From: Sediminicoccus sp. KRV36
GTDB lineage: Bacteria > Pseudomonadota > Alphaproteobacteria > Acetobacterales > Acetobacteraceae
Length of the DNA stretch: 64,000 nt
Direction of reading: 5' to 3'
Assembly (NCBI RefSeq): GCF_023243115.1
Contig: NZ_CP085081.1
Span: forward strand, 3,038,001 to 3,102,000
Position numbers and translations under genes: made by a program. This document shows, piece by piece, positions 44,567 through 53,001 of this stretch (position 1 is the first letter of the stretch; every line of letters starts with the position of its first letter). Under the pieces are notes generated by a model. That model saw nothing but the letters and a program-made list of their open reading frames with translations. It searched no databases and was not told the origin of the DNA.

Positions 44567-44787
44567 CACAGGCCCCCCTTTGCTCGCCGCGCCATTTCGG
44601 CCGCGCGATGGTCGAAGGTCCGGCTGGCCAGCCAGGCTTCCATGCACCCCGCCGTATAGGCCACCCGGCGCTTGCCGATCCGCACAAATGGCGGCCCGTC
44701 GCCAGCGACCCGCATGCGCTCCAGGGAGCGCACGGAAACGCCAAGCAGGCGCGCGGCTTCTGCCGGCGCCAACAATTGCTGAATCAT
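44566..44787 (-). CDS. AlpA/excisionase-type helix-turn-helix protein
   Basis: A 73-residue DNA-binding protein. The core LLAPAEAARLLGVSVRSLER is a MerR/HTH_17-type helix-turn-helix, followed by the wing GDGPPFVRIGKRRVAYTAG and WLASRTF. Such proteins act as AlpA-like activators of integrase or as excisionases in P4-like satellites. ATG 44787 is favoured by GAGG 10 nt upstream; ATG 44802 adds MRHLK. It leads the replication operon. Confidence 0.82.
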   Translation of the reverse strand: MIQQLLAPAEAARLLGVSVRSLERMRVAGDGPPFVRIGKRRVAYTAGCMEAWLASRTFDHRAAEMARRAKGGL

Positions 44788-44883
44788 TTTTAAATGCCTC
44801 ATGGGCTGCGGACGCGGTTCTGCCCCGGACGGGGCTGCGTCCAGGGAGAACCGGCATCCGGCCGGCACGGGGTCTAGAAACGC

Positions 44884-44907
44884 AAAAAGCCCCGCGTGAG
44901 CGAGGCT
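44884..44907 (-). terminator. Terminator between integrase and the AlpA operon
   Basis: On the minus strand AGCCTCG-CTCACG-CGGGGCT is followed by TTTTT, one G-T pair in the stem. It would end integrase transcription. The flanking 44910-45046 holds no gene. Confidence 0.7.
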
Positions 44908-45046
44908 TGGCGTAAGTTAAACTATCGTCGGGAGGGACTAGCTAAGGCGCCAAACTCTGGACGCGCAAAAGCACCTCGGGAATCTTGTTGCCAAAAGCCG
45001 CCCGTATTCGTCAAGCGCATTCATTGACACCCCACAACCGACATGG

Positions 45047-46393
45047 TCACGCGGCCCCCTTCCGCGCCCGCGCTTCGCTCAGGCTGGCCACCTTCGCATC
45101 CTTCGCCTTGCCCTCGCCGCAGATCACGACATGCGCGCCCCAGGCCTCCAGCGCGGCCTTCCGCTCGGCCAGAAATTCCTGTTTCTGATAGACCGCCGCC
45201 ACGCCGCTAATCGTGCCCTGCACATGGTTCAAAATCTTGTCCGCGACATGCGGCGGAAACCCCGCGCCAGCCATCCATGTCACCGCCGTGCGACGGAAAT
45301 CATGCAAGCGCCAGCCTTCGCCTTCCGGCTGATCCCCGCATGCACCGGCCTTGATGCGCGCATCCATGATGGCCGCATCTAGCGCCCGCTTGGCCCGGCT
45401 GAACCCGCTCGGCGCCGTCTTGCCGGTGGTGGTGAAAATCAGGTCTTGCCCTTCAATCCGCACCACGCTGGCCAGCACCGCACGCGCAGCCTCAGACAAA
45501 TGGATGATATGGGCGCGGCCATTTTTCGCCCGACGATTCGGCAGGTTCCATGATGCGCCATCGGCGGCCAATTCGCTCCAGCGCATGGCTGCAACTTCCT
45601 CCCGGCGCTGCGCGGTCAGCAGCCCCAGGCGGATGATTGGCCCGAAAGGCTGGCCCAAGCCCTCGGCCGCGCGCCAGACTTCGCCGACTTCCGCATCGGT
45701 CAGAACCCGGTCACGTGCCGGATTGCCGCCCTCAATGGCGGGCAGACCCGCAAAGGGGTTCAGCGCCAGCCGGCGCCGCTTCACCGCCCACCCATAGCAA
45801 GCGCGGCCATAAGCCATGGTGCGGCCCGCCATCGCGGCCTTGCCATCCCCGGCCAAAGCGTCCAGCGCGGCAATCACCGCCTCATGGTCCAAACGGCGCG
45901 CGGGGCTTTTCAGATGCGCGGCGAAGGTGACCCGCAACGCCCGCTCGGCCTCGGCCGCATAGCGCGGGCGCCGGCTGGCCAGATGCAGCTTGGCCCAATC
46001 CTCAATCAGCTTTTCGAGAGTGAATTGAGCCTCAATCTTTGCGCGCGCCGCATCCTGCCGCTTCTGGTCATCCTCGGCCTTGCGCGCCTCCCGCTCGGCC
46101 TTGGGGTCAAAACCTGCGGCGAGCCGGCCCAGGCGAATTTTCGCCGCCTCTCGCGCCTGCTTAATGGTCAAGGCACCCCAAACGCCGAGAGGCTCACGCA
46201 CGCGCCTGCCGGTGGCGGTATCGGTCCATTGCACGAGGAAGATGCGGTTGAATTGCTCGGCGCCATCCTGCCGCGCGGATATGCGGGTCACGCGGACCCC
46301 CAGCCCTTTGCATTCAGTGTCGAAAGCCAAGCGGTCCTTCGCACCATCCATGGGCTTGAAGGCTTCAATAAATCCATCGGTGAATTTCGGCAT
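45047..46393 (-). CDS. Tyrosine integrase of the element
   Basis: A 448-residue phage-type recombinase. It has an N-terminal arm-binding DUF4102-like domain (FTDGFIEAFKPMDGAKDRLA, GVRVTRISAR), a SAM-like core-binding domain and a catalytic domain. Catalytic residues are Arg in LLTAQRREEVAAMRW, Lys in RRAKNGRAHII, His-x-x-Arg in WRLHDFRRTAVTW, His in ILNHVQGTISG and the nucleophile Tyr in VAAVYQKQEFL. ATG 46393 is chosen; GTG 46411 would add six residues. It reads away from attR, 180 bp inside the element. Confidence 0.92.
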   Translation of the reverse strand: MPKFTDGFIEAFKPMDGAKDRLAFDTECKGLGVRVTRISARQDGAEQFNRIFLVQWTDTATGRRVREPLGVWGALTIKQAREAAKIRLGRLAAGFDPKAEREARKAEDDQKRQDAARAKIEAQFTLEKLIEDWAKLHLASRRPRYAAEAERALRVTFAAHLKSPARRLDHEAVIAALDALAGDGKAAMAGRTMAYGRACYGWAVKRRRLALNPFAGLPAIEGGNPARDRVLTDAEVGEVWRAAEGLGQPFGPIIRLGLLTAQRREEVAAMRWSELAADGASWNLPNRRAKNGRAHIIHLSEAARAVLASVVRIEGQDLIFTTTGKTAPSGFSRAKRALDAAIMDARIKAGACGDQPEGEGWRLHDFRRTAVTWMAGAGFPPHVADKILNHVQGTISGVAAVYQKQEFLAERKAALEAWGAHVVICGEGKAKDAKVASLSEARARKGAA

Positions 46394-46416
46394 TTTCTCG
46401 GACCCGCTCACCCGAC

Positions 46417-46500
46417 TTTTGCGGACCCCCTGCGGACCCGGCAGAACGTGCGGACCCGGGTCCGCAAGTCGGTTTGTGGCGGTATCTTATTTTGCGGACC
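46417..46500. repeat. Right-end TGCGGACC motif cluster (candidate integrase arm sites)
   Basis: TGCGGACC occurs at 46420-46427, 46431-46438, 46449-46456 and 46493-46500, and inverted at 46459-46466. A weaker CTCGGACC lies at 46397-46404. They occupy the integrase promoter region, so binding could both direct recombination and repress the gene. Confidence 0.7.
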
Positions 46501-46569
46501 ACGCCGAAAGCAAGGATTTAATTGGCTTCTGGCGGTCTATGGGCGTCTTGTGTCGGGACGTAATTTCTT

Positions 46570-46618
<49 letters not shown>

Positions 46619-46690
46619 CCGCAAATCCGCCGCATTGTGGCGCCTGCTTCCGCCCTATAGCCTGCGGCTGCTTGATGGAGAGGCGCGCCC

Positions 46691-46993
46691 ATGGACCAAG
46701 CACCCCTGGCGATTGCGGCGTTCGAGGTGGCCTGGGACCAGGAGCCGGTTCGCTCCGCCTATTTCAGGCTGCCCGCCGATCAGGCCCAGCGCGACAAGCT
46801 GCTGGGCGATTACAGATGGACCCTGGGCAAGCCTACGGGCCTTCCCCTGCGTTGGACCGCCACCCGAATCCGCAGGTTCTCCCCCCAGGACGTCCAGAAT
46901 GGCGACCACGTGCCCGATATCCGCTTCCGCGATGAGGAGACGCCGCCGCTGCCCGAGGGCTCCATCGTGGTCATCCATCTGCTGCCGGGCTGA
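46691..46993 (+). CDS. Hypothetical 100-residue protein
   Basis: A 100-residue protein (MDQAPLAIAAFEVAWDQEPV...) with GGAGAGG upstream of ATG 46691. It has a predicted alpha/beta composition, ending EEGSIVVIHLLPG-like (exact end PEGSIVVIHLLPG), with one basic stretch WTATRIRRFSPQD. No signal peptide or membrane helix. I recognise no family. It is the first host gene after attR and was probably downstream of tRNA-Lys before the insertion. Confidence 0.6.
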   Translation: MDQAPLAIAAFEVAWDQEPVRSAYFRLPADQAQRDKLLGDYRWTLGKPTGLPLRWTATRIRRFSPQDVQNGDHVPDIRFRDEETPPLPEGSIVVIHLLPG

Positions 46994-47060
46994 CGGATTT
47001 CGGACCACACAGGCACCACTGGCGAGGCTCGGCCGCGGGCGCGGCGATCCTCGCACCGCT

Positions 47061-47621
47061 TCATTTTCCCGGCAGCATCCGTCGCAGCAGGCCATCGCGC
47101 AGCAGCAGCACATGCCGCAGCACCACCGCCAGATGCGCCGCCAGCGCCACGCCCAGCAGGATCGCCGTGCCGACATGCACGCGACGCGCCGCCTCGCCCA
47201 GCGCTTCCCATTGGCCGATCGGGTTGGGCAGCGGCCAAAGCCCGGCGAATTGCACGCCATAGCCCGCCGCCATCGTAAAGACGAAGCCACTGACCGGCAT
47301 CAGGAACATCGCCACATAAAGCGCCTGCTCCGCCCGGTGCACCACGCGCTTGTCGAGGCTGGTCAGGGTGGGCGCCCAATCGGGCAAGGCCCCTGCCCGC
47401 CTGGCCCAAAGCCGCCCCAGCGCCACCAGCAACGCCACGAGGCCGAGGGTCTTGTGCCAATTATACCAATCGCTGCCGCCCAGCCCGATCACGCGGCCAT
47501 GCTCATCGAGCCGCAGCATGATCAATGCCGAGAGAAGCTGAAACGCAAAGAGAAACACCGTCAGCCAATGGAAGGCCTTGGTCAGCCCCCCATAGCCCGA
47601 CGGTGAATTCAGCCAAGCCAA
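47061..47621 (-). CDS. Cytochrome b561-type membrane protein
   Basis: A 186-residue four-helix heme protein. Candidate heme ligands are His in LTKAFHWLTVFLF (helix 1), DWYNWHKTLGLVALL (helix 2), and AARRVHVGTAILL with LAAHLAVVLRH (helix 4). MPVSGFVFTMA in helix 3 is typical of bacterial b561 proteins. These pass electrons from quinol to periplasmic partners or oxidise superoxide. It ends 67 nt after the convergent unknown and lies 7 nt downstream of the DUF1269 gene. Confidence 0.87.
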   Translation of the reverse strand: MAWLNSPSGYGGLTKAFHWLTVFLFAFQLLSALIMLRLDEHGRVIGLGGSDWYNWHKTLGLVALLVALGRLWARRAGALPDWAPTLTSLDKRVVHRAEQALYVAMFLMPVSGFVFTMAAGYGVQFAGLWPLPNPIGQWEALGEAARRVHVGTAILLGVALAAHLAVVLRHVLLLRDGLLRRMLPGK

Positions 47622-47628
47622 TCGAGGT

Positions 47629-48114
47629 TCACGCGGCCTTCAGGGCCGCGTCAATCTTCGCTTCCTGCTCGGCGCTCAGGCTCGTCTGCAGGACCTTGCC
47701 GCCGAAATGCGCCATCTCGGGCAGCACCTTGTCCGCCGTCACCTTGCGCACCAGCACGCACAGCGCGGCAGCGCCGGGGGCGAGGGCAGCGGCCGTGTCC
47801 TTCATGAACTGGTCGTTGATGCCCAGATCGGTGAACTTGCCGCTCAGCGCGCCGGCGCCAGCACCCATGGCGGCACCCAGCAGCGGGTTGAGGAACAGCA
47901 TGCCGATCAGCGCGCCCCACATGCCGCCGGAGGCCGCGCCAACGGCCGTCAGGTTGACCGGCTGGTGCAGCTTCACGCCGCCATCCGCCTCACGCTCCGC
48001 CACCACGGCATCGCCCAGTTCGATCAGATAGCGGCCCTGGAGTTCCACGAGCTTGGCGCGCGCCGCCTGGGCCGTGGCCACCGAGTCATACGCAATGATA
48101 ACGAGATCAGCCAT
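47629..48114 (-). CDS. DUF1269-type glycine-zipper membrane protein
   Basis: A 161-residue protein. It opens MADLVIIAYDSVATAQAARA, has a basic/acidic middle, then a glycine-rich membrane segment ASGGMWGALIGMLFLNPLLG followed by AAMGAGAGALSGKFTD. The final LSAEQEAKIDAALKA is characteristic of the DUF1269 family, often stress-induced and of unknown function. It is cotranscribed with cytochrome b561 and divergent from the L,D-transpeptidase. Confidence 0.8.
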   Translation of the reverse strand: MADLVIIAYDSVATAQAARAKLVELQGRYLIELGDAVVAEREADGGVKLHQPVNLTAVGAASGGMWGALIGMLFLNPLLGAAMGAGAGALSGKFTDLGINDQFMKDTAAALAPGAAALCVLVRKVTADKVLPEMAHFGGKVLQTSLSAEQEAKIDAALKAA

Positions 48115-48284
48115 GTGACATATCCTTGTTGGTTATGGATGCAACCTACCACAGCAGCCTGAGTTCGGCACGGGGCAAGCCTATACGCCGCGTTCCGGGA
48201 GCCAACTCCTTTGCTCGATTTCTCTTGCCGATACAGCGTCGTTTCGCCCTATCATGGCGAATTCTCCATCGAGCGGCCATCTCC

Positions 48285-49199
48285 ATGAATCCATTACTCT
48301 CCCGTCGTCTGCTGCTCGGCTCGGCGCTCTTGCCGCTGGCCGCGGCCCCGCATGCCATGGCCCAACCCGCTTCGGCCCAACCCGCATCAGCCCAACCCGC
48401 ATCAGCGCAGCCCGTGCCCGAGGCGCTGCGCCGCGCGCGCGAGGCGGAAGCCGGCATGAACCCGCGCGCCAGCCTCGCCCTGGACCGCACGATGGAACGG
48501 CTGGCGGAGATGGGGGTGGATTGGACCGCACCGCGCCTCATCCTGGTCAATATCGCCGCGGCCGAGATGATCGCCTTCGAGGCAGGGCGCGAAATCATGC
48601 GCTCCCGCGTGGTGGTCGGCACGCCACGCAACCGCACGCCGCAGCTCCTCACCTTCGCGACCTCGGTGCGTTGCAACCCGCCCTGGCATGTGCCGCCCAG
48701 CATCCTGGCCGAGATCCGCGCCAGCGGGGCGGGGGGCTTCCAGGCCGTGGGCGGGCGCCTGATCCAGCCGCCGGGGCCGAATAATCCGCTCGGCCCGCTA
48801 CGCCTCGGCCTGCTGGATTCCGATGGCATCTTCCTGCACGGCACCAACCGCCCGGCCCTCTTTGCGCGCGAGGCGCGGACGCTGTCGCATGGATGCGTGC
48901 GGGTCGAGGCCATCCGGGACCTTTGCGCCTGGGTGCTGGACATGCCCGCTGGCGATCTCCAGGCGCAGGTGGCGACGGGACGCACGATCGAACTTCACCC
49001 CTTGCAGGAAGTGCAGGTGGTGCTGGCCTATCTGACCGCCTGGCCGGATGCGAGCGGCCGGGTCGTCGCCTATCCCGACCCCTATGGCCATGATGCCCGC
49101 CGCGCCAGCTTCCGCCGCGTGCCCCGCAGCGCACCGGATGACCCGCTGGAGGTCGAGGCCGCCGCGCGGGCGACGATGCTGGCGACGGGCCGCATCTGA
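48285..49199 (+). CDS. L,D-transpeptidase (YkuD domain)
   Basis: A 304-residue exported peptidoglycan enzyme. The twin-arginine-like signal MNPLLSRRLLLGSALLPLAA is followed by a PASAQ pentapeptide repeat (QPASAQPASAQPASAQP) of in-frame tandem DNA repeats. The YkuD domain has LILVNIAAAEMIAFEAGREI, FLHGTNRPALF and the catalytic SHGCVRVEAI (Cys about 202). It makes 3-3 crosslinks or attaches proteins to the wall. ATG 48285 fits the signal; upstream frame is rejected. Confidence 0.87.
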   Translation: MNPLLSRRLLLGSALLPLAAAPHAMAQPASAQPASAQPASAQPVPEALRRAREAEAGMNPRASLALDRTMERLAEMGVDWTAPRLILVNIAAAEMIAFEAGREIMRSRVVVGTPRNRTPQLLTFATSVRCNPPWHVPPSILAEIRASGAGGFQAVGGRLIQPPGPNNPLGPLRLGLLDSDGIFLHGTNRPALFAREARTLSHGCVRVEAIRDLCAWVLDMPAGDLQAQVATGRTIELHPLQEVQVVLAYLTAWPDASGRVVAYPDPYGHDARRASFRRVPRSAPDDPLEVEAAARATMLATGRI

Positions 49200-49260
49200 G
49201 GGGCATGGGCGGACGCTAGCCCCGGGGCGAAGCCCGTCCGTCCGGCGCCGCAGCGCGCTG

Positions 49261-50409
49261 CTATGCGGCAGTGCCCCCCTCCGCAGTCCCCTCCCCTTCA
49301 TACCAGCCGACATCCAGCGTCGCGACCTCGCCAAAGGTCGTGCCCGCCTGCATCGCGCGGCGGATGATCTCCCAGGAGGTCCAGGTCATCGTCAGGAAGG
49401 GGCGCTTGTCCTGGCGGTTCCAGGTGACGTCCGGTGTGGTCAGCAGGGCATGCAGGTTGCGCGGAAACCGGCGCGGCGTGAGCACGGATTTCTGCGTCTC
49501 TGTCAGGCAGGAATAGAATTGCTGGAGCCGGAGCGCCTGCCGGAACCGGGGCGGCCGCGCCTCCAGGATGGCGGGGGCGAGATCGGCGGTTTCGAAGAAA
49601 TGCAGGCCGCTGGTGGTGCGCGGATTGCACTCGATACCATGCGGCACGCCTTGCGCATCCAGGACGAAGTCAAAGGAGATGAAGCCGGTCCAGTTCACAT
49701 GCCGCACAAAGCGCGCAATCCAGGCTTCAAACAGCACCGGCTCCACCACACGCTCGAACGCAATGGCGACCGAGCCCGAGAACAACGCCCCACGATAGAT
49801 CACGGTCGAGAGCACCTGCCCCGCCTGCGCGATCGAGCAGGAGGAATGCACCTCGCCAGGGATGAAGCGTTGCACCACGCTGCCCGCTTCCGACGGCAAG
49901 GGCGCCCCCTGCGCCAGGATGCGAACGCCCCGCCCCGAACAGGAATGCACCGGCTTCACCACCACGGGGCCAAGCCTTGCCAAGGCCTCGCCCGCCGGGC
50001 TGCCCAGTGCATGGGTCTCGGGCACGCTGACGCCGGCGGACTGCGCCAGATGGATGAAGCCATGCTTGTCATAGGCGGGCAGCAAGGCTTCGGGCGGCAT
50101 GGTGAAGATGCGGACACTTGCGGGCACCAACTCACGCAGGAAGGTCACATGCATCGTCTCCTCCGAGACGGGGATGACCCAATCCACCTTCTCGGCCGCG
50201 ATGATGGCGGCCAGTTCCGCCAGGTAGCGCCGCTTGCTGACCGCGGGCGCCGTCACCTGGTAGCTCCTGGCCACCATGTTCGACGCACCCGCGAGGTGCT
50301 GCCGGAAGGGCTCGGCGATGATGACGCGCCAGCCCTGCATGGCAAAGCTGCGCGCAATATCGAGCGCCTTGGGCAAGCGCCCCAGCGTCAGCATCACCGT
50401 GCCTGGCAT
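49261..50409 (-). CDS. ATP-grasp domain ligase, coupled to a P450
   Basis: A 382-residue protein with the PreATP-grasp start MPGTVMLTLGRLPKALDIAR and an ATP-grasp core: PVVVKPVHSCSGRGVRIL (nucleotide lysine and glycine loop), SVVQRFIPGEVHSSCS, and GFISFDFVLDAQGVPHGIECNPRTTSGLH (metal-binding Glu-x-Asn). The IECNPR motif is that of carboxylate-amine/thiol ligases similar to carbamoyl-phosphate synthase. The ATG overlaps the P450 stop (TGATG), so the two act together. The product of the ligation is unknown. Confidence 0.75.
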   Translation of the reverse strand: MPGTVMLTLGRLPKALDIARSFAMQGWRVIIAEPFRQHLAGASNMVARSYQVTAPAVSKRRYLAELAAIIAAEKVDWVIPVSEETMHVTFLRELVPASVRIFTMPPEALLPAYDKHGFIHLAQSAGVSVPETHALGSPAGEALARLGPVVVKPVHSCSGRGVRILAQGAPLPSEAGSVVQRFIPGEVHSSCSIAQAGQVLSTVIYRGALFSGSVAIAFERVVEPVLFEAWIARFVRHVNWTGFISFDFVLDAQGVPHGIECNPRTTSGLHFFETADLAPAILEARPPRFRQALRLQQFYSCLTETQKSVLTPRRFPRNLHALLTTPDVTWNRQDKRPFLTMTWTSWEIIRRAMQAGTTFGEVATLDVGWYEGEGTAEGGTAA

Positions 50410-51776
50410 CACGCCCGCGCGACGCGACACATGATCTGCCGCGTGGGCCGCGTGGTCAGGCGCGCTGCCGGGCGCACCGCCTCTGGCGCTTCCAGATGGA
50501 AATCATAGCGACGGATCAGCCGCGCCACGATCAGCGCCGCCTCGGTCTGAGCAAAGGCCGCACCCACACAGACGCGCGGGCCGATGCCGAAGGGCAGATA
50601 GGCGCCAGGCGTCAGCTCCTCCTTGCGGTCGGGCAGAAAGCGGTCCGGGTCGAAGCCATGCGGATTGCGCCAATAAAGCTCATGCCGGTGGAGGATCCAG
50701 GGCGCCACCATGATCATCGCACCGCGCTTCACCCGCCTTTCCCCCAGCATCGTATCCTCCAGCGCCACGCGCGGCAGGAAGGTGATGGGCGGGTAGAGGC
50801 GCAGCGTCTCGCGGAAAACATTCATGATATAGGGCATGCGGCGGGTGTGCTCGAATTCCACCTCGCCCTCACCCACCACCTCGGCCACCTCCGCGCGGAT
50901 GCGACGCACCACCTCGGGCTGGGTGGCGATCAGGAAGAACACCCAGGTGAGCGCGCTGGCCGACGTCTCGTGCCCGGCCAGGAACAGCACGCCGAGCTGG
51001 TCCAGCAATTCCTTGCGCGTGAAGGCCTTCTGGTCGCCAGCGTCGCGTGCCGCGATCACGGCGGTGGCGATATCGTCGAAGCTGTGCCCCTCGGCCAGGT
51101 GGCTATCCACGAGATCGCCCAGATGGCCGCGGATTTTCGCGCAGGCCGCCAGGACCTCGGGCTTCTGCACCACCGGCTTGAAGGCAGGGTCCATGATGAG
51201 GCGGCGGTATTCCACCTGCGCCACGCTGCGCTCGAAGACGGTGAAGGCCTCGAACACGTCATGCGCGGTTTGCGTGGCGAGCGAGGTGGAGAACACCGTG
51301 CGGCAGATCACATCCGCCGTCAGATGGCTCATCAGCAGATCGAGCGAGAAGCGGCCGGTTTCTGCGTCCAGCTTGGCCTCGCAATCATCCACGGCGGCGA
51401 CCATGGGCGTGAAGGCCCGGTTGACGCGCATCATGGAAAAGGCCGGGTCAATCATGGCGCGCTGCCGGCGCCATTCGGGGCCGCTTGAGACAAAGATGGA
51501 ATTGCCCACCAGCGGCTCCAGCGCATCCACCATCAGGTCGTTCTTCGGGAAGATATCCTTGGCGTCATACAGGATGCCGCGCACCAGATCGGGCGCATTC
51601 ACGATGAGAATGGAGCGCCGCGAATAGCCGAGCGGGCCGATCGCCATGCGATAGGCCTCGGCCGGCAGCAGGCTCAGCAGATCGCCGTCGCCCCGCGCGG
51701 CGGCGCGAATCAGGGCCAGGACGGGCGAGAGCGGACGGGGCCGAGGCGGCTCATAGAGTATTGATTCCGAAACCAT
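50409..51776 (-). CDS. Cytochrome P450
   Basis: A 455-residue class I-type soluble P450. The I helix is LGVLFLAGHETSASALTWVF, the K helix NVFRETLRLYPPITFLPRVA (ExxR), then WRNPHGFDPDRFLPDR and the heme loop PFGIGPRVCVGAAFAQTEAA with the axial Cys. WRRQRAMIDPAFS in the C helix places it near the CYP4/CYP102/CYP110-like branch. ATG 51776 (MVSESIL) is preferred over an upstream open frame. Coupled to the ATP-grasp gene; divergent from a membrane-protein gene 100 bp away. Confidence 0.9.
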   Translation of the reverse strand: MVSESILYEPPRPRPLSPVLALIRAAARGDGDLLSLLPAEAYRMAIGPLGYSRRSILIVNAPDLVRGILYDAKDIFPKNDLMVDALEPLVGNSIFVSSGPEWRRQRAMIDPAFSMMRVNRAFTPMVAAVDDCEAKLDAETGRFSLDLLMSHLTADVICRTVFSTSLATQTAHDVFEAFTVFERSVAQVEYRRLIMDPAFKPVVQKPEVLAACAKIRGHLGDLVDSHLAEGHSFDDIATAVIAARDAGDQKAFTRKELLDQLGVLFLAGHETSASALTWVFFLIATQPEVVRRIRAEVAEVVGEGEVEFEHTRRMPYIMNVFRETLRLYPPITFLPRVALEDTMLGERRVKRGAMIMVAPWILHRHELYWRNPHGFDPDRFLPDRKEELTPGAYLPFGIGPRVCVGAAFAQTEAALIVARLIRRYDFHLEAPEAVRPAARLTTRPTRQIMCRVARA

Positions 51777-51876
51777 TCCCACCCGTCCTCGCCCCGCGCG
51801 ACCCAACGGACGTTCCTGCTTTACAAGCCCGCATGTCAAGCCGCATTGTCACTGCAAGAGGTGAGGTCGTCCCCCC

Positions 51877-52620
51877 ATGGAACTGCATGTCTTTCACGCA
51901 CTGGTCGCGCTGCACATCATCACCGGCAGCACGGGCGCCGTCGCTTTCTGGGTGCCGGTCATCGGCCGCAAGGGCGGCGTGAATCACAAGCGCTGGGGCA
52001 AGATCTTCACCATCTGCATGCTGTTCACCGGCAGCTTCGCCATCTGCATGAGCGTGCTGACCATCCTCGACCCGATGGGCACGCATCCGCATCTGGTAGG
52101 CATGTTCGAGGCCCCCTTCATCCGCGGGATTTTCGGCTGGCTGATGCTGCATATGGGCATCCTGACCATCAACCTCGCCTGGTATGGCTGGCTCTGCGTG
52201 CAAAACCGGCGCGAGCATGCGCGCAACCTCACGCCGTTGAACGTGGCGTTGCAATTCATCCTGATCGTGGCAGCGGTGAATTCGGCGATCCAGGGCTGGC
52301 TGATCGGGCAGTTCCTGATGATCGGGCTGACGGTGGTGGGCCTGGCCACGGCGGGCACGAATCTGCGCTTTCTGTTCAAGCCCAAGCGCGGTCCGAAAGA
52401 TTGGCTGGATGAGCACATCAAGGCGCTGGTTGGTGCCGGAATCTCGGTCTACACGGCCTTTTTCGCCTTTGGCTCCGTCCGCGTCTTCCCGGAGCTGGCG
52501 CTGCATCCGGGCCTGTGGTCCATCCCCCTCGTCACCGGGATTTCGCTGATCGTGTATCATCAGCGCAAAGTGGCGATGCAGTTCCGCGCGCGGCGCGGTG
52601 TGGCAAGCTTCGCGGGTTAG
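51877..52620 (+). CDS. Polytopic membrane protein, unknown
   Basis: A 247-residue protein with about seven hydrophobic helices. The N-terminal part (HALVALHIITGSTGAVAFWV, GGVNHKRWGKIFTICMLFTG) has conserved-looking His residues and an NHKRWG loop. I recall HxxxG...H..G patterns of this kind in DUF2306-type proteins, but assignment is tentative. Later helices include GIFGWLMLHMGILTINLAWY and VALQFILIVAAVNSAIQGWL. Divergent from the P450, possibly sharing its regulation. Confidence 0.62.
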   Translation: MELHVFHALVALHIITGSTGAVAFWVPVIGRKGGVNHKRWGKIFTICMLFTGSFAICMSVLTILDPMGTHPHLVGMFEAPFIRGIFGWLMLHMGILTINLAWYGWLCVQNRREHARNLTPLNVALQFILIVAAVNSAIQGWLIGQFLMIGLTVVGLATAGTNLRFLFKPKRGPKDWLDEHIKALVGAGISVYTAFFAFGSVRVFPELALHPGLWSIPLVTGISLIVYHQRKVAMQFRARRGVASFAG

Positions 52621-53001
52621 AGGGGCGAGGCGCGCGCTTCAGCCGGACGCGGCCTAAACCACCCCTTCCCTGGTTTCATGCGCTCCGTCAGCGTCTGCGC
52701 CGAGCGTGAAATCGCCGCGCGTGGCGGTCAGCTTCCTTTTTGGGAGCCGTCGCCGTCGCCGGAACGCGGTTCAGTCGCCAGCATGCTTCCCCCTCGCCTG
52801 GGGCATTCGCGCAGCGCACCTCCCTCATCCCATGACCCTCGTCCCGGCCAGGCGCCTCCCGGATAAAAATCTGGGAGTAGGCGCTTCCGTCATGCATGTA
52901 TCTGTGCTCTGCTATTCATGTTTGGTTAACCATGCTCGACCTCGCCCTGGGCGTTCGTCGTGAAACGCATGGGCCAGGGACTCGCGCAAGGAAGCTCATC
53001 C
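52621..53001. other. Non-coding gap upstream of the giant gene
   Basis: 381 bp without a supported gene. The last 100 bp are AT-richer (ATAAAAAT near 52863, TTCATGTTTGGTTAACC near 52915) and probably hold the promoter. AAGGAAG (52988-52994) is a good ribosome site 7 nt before ATG 53002. Confidence 0.6.
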
